This document shows positions 32,187 through 40,506 of a stretch of 64,000 nucleotides of DNA, piece after piece (the stretch's first letter is position 1; every line of letters starts with the position of its first letter). Position numbers and translations under genes: made by a program. The stretch covers positions 1,488,001-1,552,000 of the forward strand of contig NZ_CP031030.1 of NCBI RefSeq assembly GCF_003711225.1, in the 5' to 3' direction. Source of the stretch: Runella sp. SP2 (GTDB lineage Bacteria; Bacteroidota; Bacteroidia; Cytophagales; Spirosomataceae). The notes under the pieces are model-generated. The model was not told the DNA's origin. It was given only the letters and a program-made list of their open reading frames with translations, and did no database searches.

Positions 32187-33203
32187 TTAGATTAAATGCG
32201 TTTTTACAATTCCCCAAACTTCGCCCAAGGGCAGGGGTGCAACTCCGCTTTTTTGGTTGATGATACTAATGACCGCGCTTCGTTTCCAGTGCCAGCACAA
32301 ATCACGGTAGGCTTTCCAAAGCCGATAGCTTGGGTCATAAATGTGCCCAGGGTCGGAACTGACGCCGTTTAATTCCATGATTTTTATGTTTTTTCCACGG
32401 TACAAATCGTCCAAACTGGCAACTTTCAAATCGAACCTTCCGTAATAAAATCCCGAAAAGTCTTTGCTAACATCGTTAAAAACAGCATTCAATCGGCTGT
32501 TAATTAGGTGATTAACATTGACGAATTTGGTGCCTCGACAGTGGTTTCCAATGGGTTCCAACAAACGAATTTCATCTTTGGCGGGGGTTGTGTCCAGTTG
32601 ATTTCCCAATTTGGCAGAAAGCGCCTCTAGCTGAAATCGGGCACGGTTTGATTTATCGATTAATTCCCGAACCGTTGAACTCCCATCGCCTACCACCTTC
32701 AAAAACTCCTTCATGGTTAGGGAGGATACGCTTCCCGTTTCTTCATTGGGCAACCGACTGAAAAGCACCCCCAACTCAATGGGATAGTCAATAAATTCCT
32801 GAAGAATGTACGCATCATTGGCTTGGATATGATAGACTTCCAATTGACCGATGTTCTCAATCTTCGCCACATTTGTCCCTCTTTCGCCAATGTTTGGTTT
32901 GGCAATGATAGGAAATTGTAAGTGGTTGTTTTTTAATAGTTTAAGGGTTTCTTCAAAGGGGGTTTTGTGAGCGATAAACACAGTGGTGGGTAAATACTCA
33001 GGGTTGATTTTGCGGAGAATGTCAATTTTACTTTCTCCATAAAATCCTCCCGCTTCTATTCCAGGATTGACGGCAGTAAAATAGGTTAGAGAACGCGATT
33101 TGAGGGCCAAATAAAGCCAATACGGAGCCATTGGCAGGTAAAAAAGCCACCAAGGCCAGTATTCGTAGTTGAAAGTTTTGACTAGAAAAAGGGGGAGTTT
33201 CAT
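32187..33203 (-). CDS. ATP-grasp domain protein
   Basis: 338 residues. The ATP-grasp pattern is FPIIAKPNIGERGTNVAKI (nucleotide-binding lysine and flexible loop), YILQEFIDYPIELGVLF and a late magnesium-site element GFYYGRFDLKV with KIMELNGVSSDPGHIYDPSY. An amphipathic N-terminus (YWPWWLFYLPMAPYWLYLAL) suggests membrane contact. It should ligate a carboxylate to an amine or thiol; the substrate is unknown. The stop of the upstream DoxX gene directly abuts its start (one base apart). Confidence 0.7.
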   Translation of the reverse strand: MKLPLFLVKTFNYEYWPWWLFYLPMAPYWLYLALKSRSLTYFTAVNPGIEAGGFYGESKIDILRKINPEYLPTTVFIAHKTPFEETLKLLKNNHLQFPIIAKPNIGERGTNVAKIENIGQLEVYHIQANDAYILQEFIDYPIELGVLFSRLPNEETGSVSSLTMKEFLKVVGDGSSTVRELIDKSNRARFQLEALSAKLGNQLDTTPAKDEIRLLEPIGNHCRGTKFVNVNHLINSRLNAVFNDVSKDFSGFYYGRFDLKVASLDDLYRGKNIKIMELNGVSSDPGHIYDPSYRLWKAYRDLCWHWKRSAVISIINQKSGVAPLPLGEVWGIVKTHLI

Positions 33204-33204
33204 G

Positions 33205-33606
33205 TTATTTGGCTGGAAGATACGTATGAATGAACTGTTGGGCTTGTTTACGATGTAAAACTTGAATGATGATGGAAAGTTTCAACACGATAATCGCCAA
33301 GATAAACAGTTGACCACCATCGCCTTGGGATTCAATGCCAATCACCAACAAGTGAGATGCAATCGCCCCCAGCATCAGCCCCATGGCTAAAAAACCTCCT
33401 AAAAACGCGGTTGAAGGGAGTAATAATAAAATGCCCGTCACCAATTCGAGCACGCCCGTTGCTATTCTTCCCCAAGGTTCAACCCCTAGTTTGGTAAACA
33501 ACGCCACCGACTCAGGGTGTGCTGTAAATTTAAAATAAAGGGTTTGTAATAAAATGCCTGCGGCAATTATTCGTAAAATCCACGAGATGATTGCTGTCGT
33601 TTTCAT
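33205..33606 (-). CDS. DoxX-family membrane protein
   Basis: 133 residues with four hydrophobic segments typical of DoxX: IISWILRIIAAGILLQTLYFKF, GVLELVTGILLLLPST, FLGGFLAMGLMLGAIASHLLV, LFILAIIVLKLSIIIQV. The motif TGVLELVTGILLLL is family-like. DoxX proteins are inner-membrane partners of quinone-linked oxidoreductases. It is downstream of the two YHS genes and immediately upstream of the ATP-grasp gene. Confidence 0.82.
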   Translation of the reverse strand: MKTTAIISWILRIIAAGILLQTLYFKFTAHPESVALFTKLGVEPWGRIATGVLELVTGILLLLPSTAFLGGFLAMGLMLGAIASHLLVIGIESQGDGGQLFILAIIVLKLSIIIQVLHRKQAQQFIHTYLPAK

Positions 33607-33621
33607 GTTATTAATTGAGGT

Positions 33622-34083
33622 TTAGTGAAAAAATGAAGTCCAACTTTTATCAGCTTTGGACTTGAGGTTAGTTTCGTCTTTGTTCCATTTGGTCAAGGTA
33701 TTGTTGGTCCAAGAGTGGTAAAAGAGGTACAGTTTACCGTTTATAATTTTAAACGTTTCGGGGTCCACTTCAACTTTTTCGCCCGTGGCACCCATGGCGT
33801 AGGCACACCAGCCGCCGTATTGGGGTTCGTATTTTTTTGGGTCTTTGACAAACAACTCTTTGTTGGCTGCACTAGAAAAACGGTAGGTAACTCCCTCAAA
33901 AACAGCACTAAGCTGCTTGCTTCCTTCTACTGATTTGTTTTGGGTAAAATACGCGACGGGGTCGTACCCCTGAATGGCTAACCCATTTTCAAGGTTAAAT
34001 TGCTTTGAACGTAATGACGCCTGACTATATACGAATAAGGGAGCGACGAGCAGTAGGGGCAGGAAAAAATGCTTTGTTTTCAT
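33622..34083 (-). CDS. secreted YHS-domain protein 1
   Basis: 153 residues with signal peptide (FFLPLLLVAPLFVYSQA). A YHS domain follows: GYDPVAYFTQNKSVEGS, VTYRFSSAANKELFVKDPKKYEPQYGGWCAYAM. YHS domains are small metal-binding modules; the conserved Tyr and Cys of GGWCAYA are present. It is paralogous to the next gene upstream. The gene starts 19 bases after that one ends, so both are cotranscribed, with DoxX and ATP-grasp downstream. Confidence 0.8.
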   Translation of the reverse strand: MKTKHFFLPLLLVAPLFVYSQASLRSKQFNLENGLAIQGYDPVAYFTQNKSVEGSKQLSAVFEGVTYRFSSAANKELFVKDPKKYEPQYGGWCAYAMGATGEKVEVDPETFKIINGKLYLFYHSWTNNTLTKWNKDETNLKSKADKSWTSFFH

Positions 34084-34102
34084 CGGAAGAATAGGATATA
34101 AA

Positions 34103-34549
34103 TTAGTTGGCTTTGTTTAACGTTGGCCAGTATTCGTTGGCTTTTTGAATGCGGGTTGGAACATCTTTTGACCATAATTCTTTGACTTTTTTGCTGTAAT
34201 TCAAATACAGTTTTTGGTCAACGATAGTCCAAGCGTTGGGGTCGGTGGGAGATTTGTGGTTTTCACTGACTCCGTAGGCGCAGTAACCGCCAAATTGGGG
34301 TACGTATTTTTCAGGGTTGGCCTTAAAAGCTTCCAAATTAGCTGAAGAGCTAAACAACCATTTGGCGTCGTTCCAAGTCCACGAATAAGCTTCTTGTCCC
34401 TCTACGGGTTTGCTTTCGGTAAAATAAGCGACGGGGTCGTAGCCGTTGATGGCGATGCCGTTTTTCTGAAAAATACCTTTGTCTTGGGCAAAACTAACGG
34501 CCGAAAACAAAACGAAAAGTAGGGCAAACTGGGCGATACGATTTTTCAT
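34103..34549 (-). CDS. secreted YHS-domain protein 2
   Basis: 148 residues, signal peptide ending at SFAQD. The YHS domain reads NGYDPVAYFTESKPVEGQ, AKWLFSSSANLEAFKANPEKYVPQFGGYCAYGVSENHK. It shares the GYDPVAYFT and GG-x-CAY segments and overall layout with the protein at 33622. It is first in its run; a perfect 20-bp palindrome with the TGTCG-N6-CGACA core lies 110 bases upstream. Confidence 0.8.
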   Translation of the reverse strand: MKNRIAQFALLFVLFSAVSFAQDKGIFQKNGIAINGYDPVAYFTESKPVEGQEAYSWTWNDAKWLFSSSANLEAFKANPEKYVPQFGGYCAYGVSENHKSPTDPNAWTIVDQKLYLNYSKKVKELWSKDVPTRIQKANEYWPTLNKAN

Positions 34550-34660
34550 TTGAATAGTAATTAAATGGTAAGACTTGATTGTTTGAATTAGAAAGTGCTG
34601 TTAGAGAGGGAGATAAGTCTCAATCTTGACACAAAGGTGCAAATACGTGAGGTAGCGAAT

Positions 34661-34676
34661 TGTCGGTGAGCCGACA
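34661..34676. promoter_or_regulatory. TGTCG-N6-CGACA site B (perfect palindrome)
   Basis: ATTGTCGGTGAGCCGACAAT (34659-34678) is an exact 8-4-8 palindrome upstream of the YHS/DoxX/ATP-grasp run. It overlaps the last base of the LysE gene's stop codon. Confidence 0.6.
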
Positions 34677-34677
34677 A

Positions 34678-35298
34678 TCAGGCTAAGATTTTAAAAGTTT
34701 GGTACAAAGACATGCCGATAAAAAACAAACCGATCAGTTTATCCATCGGGTAGCGTTGTATCAGACGGAATAATGTGCTTTGATAACGTTGTGCCAAATA
34801 CGCAAAGAGCACTAAAATGAGAAAAGCCCCTAAAGCTGCGCCAAACACAAAAGAAAATTTTGCCCCAAATGTGTCAAGGCTAAAATGAGAGTGGAGGTAT
34901 ATCAAGAAAACGACCCAAAACGGCAAGAGTTGGGGGTTGAGCAAACCACTCAAAAAGCCCTTTAATGCTTCCACAGGTTGGGCAGAGCGAATGGCAGCAT
35001 TGCGTTGTACGGGAGTTTTGATAAAATTGTAAACACCCATAATGAGAAAAAAAGGAATAATTGCCACTTCAAGGGTTTGAAAAATAGATTGATGTTTTGC
35101 TAAAAAAACTTGACTTTGCAGGGCTACCAGCGTATAAATAATTTCGGGCAAAGCACCGCTGGCCGCGACCCAAACCCCCGTTTTGAAGTTGTGGGAAAGG
35201 GTGGCATTAACAACGGCCAAATTGACGGGGCCAGGATGAATAGAGCCCATAAAACTAATGAGCGCTGTCAGTGAAAGAATAGCAAGGGATTCGGACAT
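34678..35298 (-). CDS. LysE-family amino-acid exporter
   Basis: 206 residues from ATG 35298; the frame is open to 35457 but only the shorter form begins with a LysE-type segment (LAILSLTALISFMGSIHPGPVNLAVV). Six hydrophobic segments and the early G-x-x-x-PGP motif are diagnostic of LysE/RhtB exporters. It should export an amino acid or analogue. A TGTCG-N6-TGACA site is 49 bases upstream of this start, which supports the shorter start. Confidence 0.8.
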   Translation of the reverse strand: MSESLAILSLTALISFMGSIHPGPVNLAVVNATLSHNFKTGVWVAASGALPEIIYTLVALQSQVFLAKHQSIFQTLEVAIIPFFLIMGVYNFIKTPVQRNAAIRSAQPVEALKGFLSGLLNPQLLPFWVVFLIYLHSHFSLDTFGAKFSFVFGAALGAFLILVLFAYLAQRYQSTLFRLIQRYPMDKLIGLFFIGMSLYQTFKILA

Positions 35299-35347
35299 AC
35301 CTTTGTTGATTAATGAAACAAAGGTAGGGTTGTGCAAACTGACGAAT

Positions 35348-35363
35348 TGTCGGTAGGCTGACA
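35348..35363. promoter_or_regulatory. TGTCG-N6-TGACA site C
   Basis: TGTCG GTAGGC TGACA, 49 bases upstream of the LysE start. The flanks (ATTGTCGG) match site B. Confidence 0.5.
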
Positions 35364-35401
35364 TTTGGAGGAAAGTAATTTCGTCTTTGTTGATTGGGCT
35401 A

Positions 35402-35446
35402 TGAGCAACCCTTCTCACGGTGAAGAGGGTTGCTAACAACCCGACG
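35402..35446. repeat. 45-bp direct repeat, copy 1
   Basis: TGAGCAACCCTTCTCACGGT onward to ACCCGACG. It is identical at about 35 of 45 positions to 35977-36021. It contains a hairpin-like AACCCTTCTCAC/GTGAAGAGGGTT core. Confidence 0.65.
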
Positions 35447-35534
35447 TGAAGTAGCAAGGCAAGGCTTTACAAAAATATAATCTTGACAAATACAAGCATA
35501 GTGTAAATTTGAGAAAAAGAACCAGCTATCCACC

Positions 35535-35695
35535 ATGAAAAATGCAAAATTGCTTATCTTGTTACTTCTTTGTGTAGATGTAAAAATACGATTGAAGCAG
35601 ATGCTTTCACTTATGCTTCTTGGCGGAAGGTTGCGGAGATTGGTTCTGGCGTGGAAGAAATTGTAGTTGAAGTTAGAAATGTTAATGATATTTAA
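35535..35695 (+). pseudogene. possible frameshifted short lipoprotein
   Basis: ATG 35535 starts MKNAKLLILLLLC, which looks like a lipoprotein signal with lipobox Cys. A shift of frame after TTTGTGT would continue as CRCKNTIEADAFTYASWRKV and further to NVNDI with a stop at 35693-35695; the unshifted frame gives an unconvincing sequence ending at TAG. Either a decayed small lipoprotein or a sequencing slip. Low certainty. Confidence 0.3.
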
Positions 35696-35706
35696 GAGTT
35701 TATGCC

Positions 35707-35958
35707 ATGCAGAAGTGGATTAAAATCTATTATTCTATAGTTGTTGTGTGTATTTTGCTTTATGTACTACATCTATTATTTATTGAGTTAATATTTGTTT
35801 TGTTTTCTGGCTCACCCAATTTTCCTATTAATCGTTACGAGTTTTTGTACCATGAAGTGATTCCTAAAGCGGTTTCTAGTGTACTCTGCATTAAGGAGAT
35901 TTTTTCAAAGATAAAAGGTATTATTTTTTTTGTAAAAAAAGAGAGAACTAAAGAATAA
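35707..35958 (+). CDS. small membrane protein, unknown
   Basis: 83 residues with one long hydrophobic stretch (IYYSIVVVCILLYVLHLLFIELIFVLFSG) and a basic C-terminus (KIKGIIFFVKKERTKE). No family recognised. It lies in a 700-base low-GC island between LysE and UbiA, flanked by 45-bp direct repeats. It may be a real small gene or chance coding in AT-rich DNA. Confidence 0.35.
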   Translation: MQKWIKIYYSIVVVCILLYVLHLLFIELIFVLFSGSPNFPINRYEFLYHEVIPKAVSSVLCIKEIFSKIKGIIFFVKKERTKE

Positions 35959-35976
35959 GACTTTAGTTGGATGTTG

Positions 35977-36021
35977 TGAGCAACCTTTCCAACAGTGATA
36001 AGGGTTTCCCAAAACCCGACG
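35977..36021. repeat. 45-bp direct repeat, copy 2
   Basis: TGAGCAACCTTTCCAACAGT onward to ACCCGACG, same orientation as copy 1 at 35402. It ends 8 bases before the 3' end of the UbiA gene. Confidence 0.65.
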
Positions 36022-36028
36022 CCTGCAC

Positions 36029-36880
36029 TTATTTTTGTAGGATTAAAAGGGTTATAAACAACGCATTCAATCCAAAGGAAGCCAGTAAATTGAGCCACAT
36101 CGTATTTTTAAAGTTGGCTTGTGATGCGTCGAGCCACGTTTTACGAAACCAATTCAGAAAAAATACGAGGGTGGGAGCGGTGAGTACGATGAAAAGAAGA
36201 AAGTGCTGAAGCGGTAAATACACCCAAAAACCGAGGGCGGTCAAGGAGTAAATGCTGGCAGTAAAAAAGAAAGTACCCCGAATCCCCAACAGCAGACTCA
36301 AGGTTCGGTCGCCGCGTTTGGCGTCTTCTTCGTGCTGATAAATTTGCGTCATGGGGTACACTGCCCACAGCATCATCGAACTCAAAATGGCAGGGAAAAG
36401 ATTATTGGTCAATTCGCTATTTTCTTGTAAAACAGCTTGTTGGGTGCTGAGATAAACAAAAAAGCCTTGAAAAAGACCAACGATAAACCAGCTCAACAGC
36501 GGGTACTTTTTGAGTCGAATGCTGGTATGACTGTACGATTTAGAAACCAATCCATACACCAAAACGGCCAATGCAAAAACAGTTCCTATGAAAAAATAAC
36601 TGAGGACAATGGCCAAAATATCCATCGCCCAAGCGACCGAAAAAAGCGCTTTATCCACGGCGGGTGGTTTTTCGAGGCCACCGATGCTGCCCTCGTCTTT
36701 GTCGAAATAGCTGTTGTAGGCATTGCTGGCGGGATACACCAACACATGCCAAATCATAAACACCCAACAAGCTTTCGTGACGTCGAAATGTGACGATTGG
36801 CTGAGAGCAAACCAATAAACGGGCATCAAAAACAACGAAAATGGCAAACGAAGATGTAGAAGAATGGCTCTGGGCGTCAT
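36029..36880 (-). CDS. UbiA-family prenyltransferase
   Basis: 283 residues from ATG 36880 (the frame is open to 37117, but that part overlaps the reductase gene and is not UbiA-like). Nine or so hydrophobic helices. The first aspartate motif is NAYNSYFDKDEG (N-x3-D-x-D pattern) and the second DAKRGDRTLS. It should prenylate an aromatic or polyketide acceptor in the membrane. As last gene of a type III PKS operon, it may act on the resorcinol or phenol product of that PKS. The 3' end is close to a 45-bp repeat. Confidence 0.83.
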   Translation of the reverse strand: MTPRAILLHLRLPFSLFLMPVYWFALSQSSHFDVTKACWVFMIWHVLVYPASNAYNSYFDKDEGSIGGLEKPPAVDKALFSVAWAMDILAIVLSYFFIGTVFALAVLVYGLVSKSYSHTSIRLKKYPLLSWFIVGLFQGFFVYLSTQQAVLQENSELTNNLFPAILSSMMLWAVYPMTQIYQHEEDAKRGDRTLSLLLGIRGTFFFTASIYSLTALGFWVYLPLQHFLLFIVLTAPTLVFFLNWFRKTWLDASQANFKNTMWLNLLASFGLNALFITLLILQK

Positions 36881-36894
36881 GTTGAGGGAGAGGG

Positions 36895-38031
36895 TTAGAA
36901 AGGTTGCCCGTGGGTCAGACGGATTAAATTTTTGATGATAAAAGGAAAAGGCCGAAGCGTTCGCAGCAACAATTCCGTTTGAAATTCGCTGCCAAATTGG
37001 GCTTGAATTTGCCGCCCTACCCACAACCGCCGCCTGAAATGCTGGTTCCAATCGCGCACAAACTGGGTTTCTAATTCGTTTCGAGAAATTATTCCATTGG
37101 TATATTTGTCTATCCATTCAAACGCAATTTTGGAAGTGTGCAAAGCCATGCTCATGCCATTGCCGCAGAGGGGCGTAATCATCCCTGCCGCATCGCCGAG
37201 TAACAACACGTGGTTTTCGACCAAGCTTTTGGGTTCAAAACTAACCTGAGAAATGGTGATGGGTTCGGAAAACAAAAAGTCAGCATTGGTAAAAATTGAT
37301 TTCAAATAAGGATTCCGAAAGAGCACTTGTTCTTGCATTTGCTCCAGTTTATTGCCCGATTTTTTGAGGTTTTGAGCGGTTGTGAGGTAGCAAAGGCAGT
37401 ATTTGTCTTCCTCAATGGCCGAAATGCCGCAGTAGCCGTCCACAAAATTATGCAGGGCAATTTTGTCTTTGGGGAAGTTGGTCTGAATGTGGTATTTGAC
37501 CCCAATGTAATTGTTGAGTCGTGTTTCTTGGCTTTGCACAAAAGGACGTTTCCAAGCCACGTCGAGGTTTGATTTTTTGCCAAAACTCCCCACGCAGCAA
37601 TCCACTTCCCACGTTTGCTGGTTGGCTACAATGACAAACGAATCGGTTGCTGTCAAGTAGTCAATCTTGCTAACGGTATGTTTTTCTAATACCTGAACAC
37701 CTACCGAGCGGGCAAGGAGGGCCAGTTCGTGGTCGAGTTGGTAGCGACTTAATCCAAACCCACCCAAGGGCAGAGTTTCCGTCACTGTTGTCCCTTTAGG
37801 CGAGGAGATTTCGAGGCGTTTGATGGTAGGCAAGTTCCATTCGGAAAGCGGAATGCCCAAGCGTTGAAGAAAATCGTACGATTCAAGGCTGATGTATTCG
37901 CCACAAACACGGTGGAAAGGGTAGGTGTTTTTTTCAAACAGCACAACTTCAAAACCCTTTTGGGCTGCTTGAATGGCCAAACTTAGTCCCGCCAACCCAC
38001 CTCCAACGATGCCTAATCTATGTTTGCGCAT
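36895..38031 (-). CDS. FAD-dependent oxidoreductase (geranylgeranyl-reductase/halogenase-like)
   Basis: 378 residues from ATG 38031. Rossmann motif GIVGGGLAGLSLAIQAAQKGFEVVLFEK, then FHRVCGEYIS, and GDAAGMITPLCGNGMSMALHTSKI (FAD ribityl site) near residue 280. This is the group 2 flavoprotein monooxygenase/reductase fold seen in geranylgeranyl reductases and tryptophan halogenase relatives. The CGE motif favours the reductase branch. Its 5' end overlaps the methyltransferase gene by 14 bases. It probably oxidises or reduces the polyketide or its prenyl chain. Confidence 0.78.
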   Translation of the reverse strand: MRKHRLGIVGGGLAGLSLAIQAAQKGFEVVLFEKNTYPFHRVCGEYISLESYDFLQRLGIPLSEWNLPTIKRLEISSPKGTTVTETLPLGGFGLSRYQLDHELALLARSVGVQVLEKHTVSKIDYLTATDSFVIVANQQTWEVDCCVGSFGKKSNLDVAWKRPFVQSQETRLNNYIGVKYHIQTNFPKDKIALHNFVDGYCGISAIEEDKYCLCYLTTAQNLKKSGNKLEQMQEQVLFRNPYLKSIFTNADFLFSEPITISQVSFEPKSLVENHVLLLGDAAGMITPLCGNGMSMALHTSKIAFEWIDKYTNGIISRNELETQFVRDWNQHFRRRLWVGRQIQAQFGSEFQTELLLRTLRPFPFIIKNLIRLTHGQPF

Positions 38032-38701
38032 GTTTGACAACAATTAAAAACCGAAACGCCCACTGCCAACGTATAGTGTATTGCGTAATACCTGCCTTGA
38101 TAAGTAACGTTTCCCATTCCGAGCGGGTAAAACCACGCTTGACCGAAAGCGGCGCGTCATTTTTAACCAAATAAGAGCGGGAGAAAAGCTGCGTCAATAA
38201 TTTTATTGAATAGTACGCCAACGGGTGACGGTGTAAATCAGCGATAAAGAAACCTTGGGTTGAATTTTTGTGCATCCATTGCAGCATATCCACCAACTGT
38301 TCGTCGGTAAAGTGATGACAAAAGAGCGAATTAAAAAGAAGGTTGGGCGTTTTATGAAAGATAGCTTTTTGATAATCAGCTGTTTGGAAACGAATTGAAG
38401 GGTTGTGGCTGCGAGCGTAGGTGGTACAATCGCGCTTCAAATCCACTCCTTCAAGGACAAAGTCGGGGTATTTTGAACGAATCGCTCCGAGGTTGTCGCC
38501 GCCTCCTGAGCCGATTTCAACCACGTAGAGGGAGGGGACTTTCTTGGCAAATTTTGAGATACCATTCAACACCACTCTATGACCACCAAGCAATGAGTTG
38601 ATGATTTTGAGTTCTTTCAGGTTTTGAAACAAATCGCCCGAAGGGATGTCGTCGGCATCCAGCAGTTCGGGTGTATAGGAGCGTTTTGTGAAGTTTATCA
38701 T
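38018..38701 (-). CDS. class I SAM-dependent methyltransferase
   Basis: 227 residues. Motif I VVEIGSGGGDNLGAI, acidic residue in LEGVDLKRDC, and ADYQKAIFHKTPNLLFNSLFCHHFTDEQLVDML as motifs II-III. Substrate unknown; in this operon it should methylate the type III PKS product. Its start codon overlaps the PKS stop by 4 bases, so translation is coupled. Confidence 0.82.
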   Translation of the reverse strand: MINFTKRSYTPELLDADDIPSGDLFQNLKELKIINSLLGGHRVVLNGISKFAKKVPSLYVVEIGSGGGDNLGAIRSKYPDFVLEGVDLKRDCTTYARSHNPSIRFQTADYQKAIFHKTPNLLFNSLFCHHFTDEQLVDMLQWMHKNSTQGFFIADLHRHPLAYYSIKLLTQLFSRSYLVKNDAPLSVKRGFTRSEWETLLIKAGITQYTIRWQWAFRFLIVVKHAQT

Positions 38702-39762
38702 GCCAACATCATGCTTTCCATGGTGATACCAGGCCCAAAGGCAACCGCAAACGTATTTCCGTCATTGTTGGTGGAAAATAGCTTTTTTAGCACAAAAAGT
38801 ATCGTCACCGACGACATATTTCCGTAGTTTCTTAACACCTCAAACGAAGTGTCGCTTGCTGAACTTTCTAACTTCATGGCCCGTTGAATTGCCTCCAAAA
38901 TGCTTTTTCCGCCAGGGTGAATGGCCCAGTTGGTGATTTTGTTAAGCGTTAAGTTATTGCTGGATAGGGCGTTGAGAATCATTTTTTGAATCGAAGCCTC
39001 CAGTAATTTTGGTACCTCGTTGCTTAATTTCATCAAAAAACCGTGCTCAGATATTTTCCATGACATGTCGTTTTTTCCCTCCAATACCACTTCCGAATAA
39101 AACCCTTCGATGCGTTTTCCGTGGGGGCGATTGCTGACGATGCAAGCGGCGGCTCCGTCGGAAAAAAGTAAGTTGGAAGTTTGTGTATCCATTGACTTTC
39201 CTTTTTGAAAATGTAAGGTACACAACTCGGTACAAACCACTAAAACTTGAGCGTTGGCCTCGGCGCGGCAAAAAGCATCGGCCAATTTTAACGCGTGAAT
39301 GGCTGCGTAACAGCCCATAAAATTGACCGAATTTCGGACTATTGTTGGAGATAAATCCAACGATTCCATCAACTGAATGTCTAACCCAGGTGCCATCAAA
39401 CCCGTACAACTTACCGTAATAAGGTGCGTAAATGTGGCCAGACTTTCGGTAAAATGAAGGTCTTCAATGGCTGCTTGCGCTAGGGTCAGGGCGTGCGTCT
39501 CAAAGAAACTCATGCGTTGCGAAACGCTAGGAAATGGCTCTAAATCAGCGGTTTTTGGGTAGAATTGGTAGCCGTCTTTAGAACTGCTGTAGTCGGGTAA
39601 TACCGAATGACGAAAAGAAATGCCGCTTCGATGATACATCAATGACAATCGACGTGCTTCGTCTTCCAAATAGGTTTCGGCCGATAGCATAAACCTCAAA
39701 ATGTCGGTTTGTTGGTGCTTGAAAGCAGGCACAGCCGTACCGATGGCATTAATATAGGGCAT
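38698..39762 (-). CDS. type III polyketide synthase
   Basis: 354 residues of the chalcone/stilbene synthase family. The catalytic triad is visible: Cys in VNFMGCYAAIHAL, His in WAIHPGGKSILEA and Asn in NYGNMSSVT; DGAAACIV and the GLMAPGLD segment are also typical. These enzymes extend an acyl-CoA with malonyl-CoA to give pyrones, resorcinols or phloroglucinols. It heads a four-gene operon (PKS, methyltransferase, flavoprotein, UbiA), so a methylated and prenylated phenolic lipid is a plausible product. A TGTCG-N6-CGACA site lies 57 bases upstream. Confidence 0.9.
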   Translation of the reverse strand: MPYINAIGTAVPAFKHQQTDILRFMLSAETYLEDEARRLSLMYHRSGISFRHSVLPDYSSSKDGYQFYPKTADLEPFPSVSQRMSFFETHALTLAQAAIEDLHFTESLATFTHLITVSCTGLMAPGLDIQLMESLDLSPTIVRNSVNFMGCYAAIHALKLADAFCRAEANAQVLVVCTELCTLHFQKGKSMDTQTSNLLFSDGAAACIVSNRPHGKRIEGFYSEVVLEGKNDMSWKISEHGFLMKLSNEVPKLLEASIQKMILNALSSNNLTLNKITNWAIHPGGKSILEAIQRAMKLESSASDTSFEVLRNYGNMSSVTILFVLKKLFSTNNDGNTFAVAFGPGITMESMMLA

Positions 39763-39819
39763 GTAATTATTTTCGAGTTAATTGATTGCGCAAAGTAAGC
39801 AGTTTGGCATGTTACCAAA

Positions 39820-39835
39820 TGTCGCCCAAACGACA
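39820..39835. promoter_or_regulatory. TGTCG-N6-CGACA site D
   Basis: TGTCG CCCAAA CGACA, 57 bases upstream of the type III PKS start. The inner six bases differ from sites A-C, but the arms match. Confidence 0.5.
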
Positions 39836-39890
39836 CATAACGGCTTAATTTACTATATTAACTAGAAATAGGCGAAGGAGTTTAAGAAAA

Positions 39891-40469
39891 TCATTTCCCT
39901 TGCCAACCCCAAGGCTTCCAGTCTAAAACAATAGGTTTGGCAAGATTGAATTTTATGGAGATATACCTGTCTGAACCGATGCGCCGTAGGTTATAGGTAA
40001 AGGTATCATCTTTTAACCCAACCCACCAAACATTTGTGGCAGCGGCTGGAAGCAATTGTGCTGTTTCTTCGTCGGCTGGAAACATCTGGATGTCTGTCTG
40101 ACCCACATTCGGACTTTTGCCACCATACATAGTTACTTTGTCAGGGGTGCCATCTTGATGCCGATGGTCGTGTTTGAGCAGAATTTTATCTCCAATTAAA
40201 GTGAAAACCCAAGTCCGTGATTTGTCTTCACCTACATAAAATGGAATTTTGATGACATCGTTTTCGCAAGCCAGAACTTGCATTTTTAAAGTTTTTCCTT
40301 TAAAAGTTTCATTGTCAGCACCTTCTGTAATTTCACCTTCGTACGACTTTCCACAGTGCTTTTTAAGGTTTTCCCAAAAGACCAAACTGGGTATTTTATT
40401 TTGGGCAAGTGTGTTCGTAGCAATCAGCAACAGCACAAAAAACAAATAGTAGGACGATTTCTTTTGCAT
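39891..40469 (-). CDS. secreted protein of unknown function
   Basis: 192 residues from ATG 40469, where a signal peptide begins (YYLFFVLLLIATNTLAQ). The mature part (FWENLKKHCGKSYEGEI, ENDVIKIPFYVGEDKSRTWVFTLIGDKILLKHDHRHQDGTPDK) is widespread in Bacteroidota as a hypothetical secreted protein. HDHRHQDG is a histidine-rich element that might bind a metal. No function is assigned. Transcribed like the upstream response-regulator gene, whose end (40507) is 37 bases away. Confidence 0.6.
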   Translation of the reverse strand: MQKKSSYYLFFVLLLIATNTLAQNKIPSLVFWENLKKHCGKSYEGEITEGADNETFKGKTLKMQVLACENDVIKIPFYVGEDKSRTWVFTLIGDKILLKHDHRHQDGTPDKVTMYGGKSPNVGQTDIQMFPADEETAQLLPAAATNVWWVGLKDDTFTYNLRRIGSDRYISIKFNLAKPIVLDWKPWGWQGK

Positions 40470-40506
40470 AATCGATGGAGAAAAATATGGGACTGGGATG
40501 TAAACT

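Noticed and set aside
36881-37117. Longer start of the UbiA frame
   Set aside because: The extra 79 codons are antisense-free but overlap the preceding reductase gene in another frame and do not resemble UbiA; ATG 36880 is kept.
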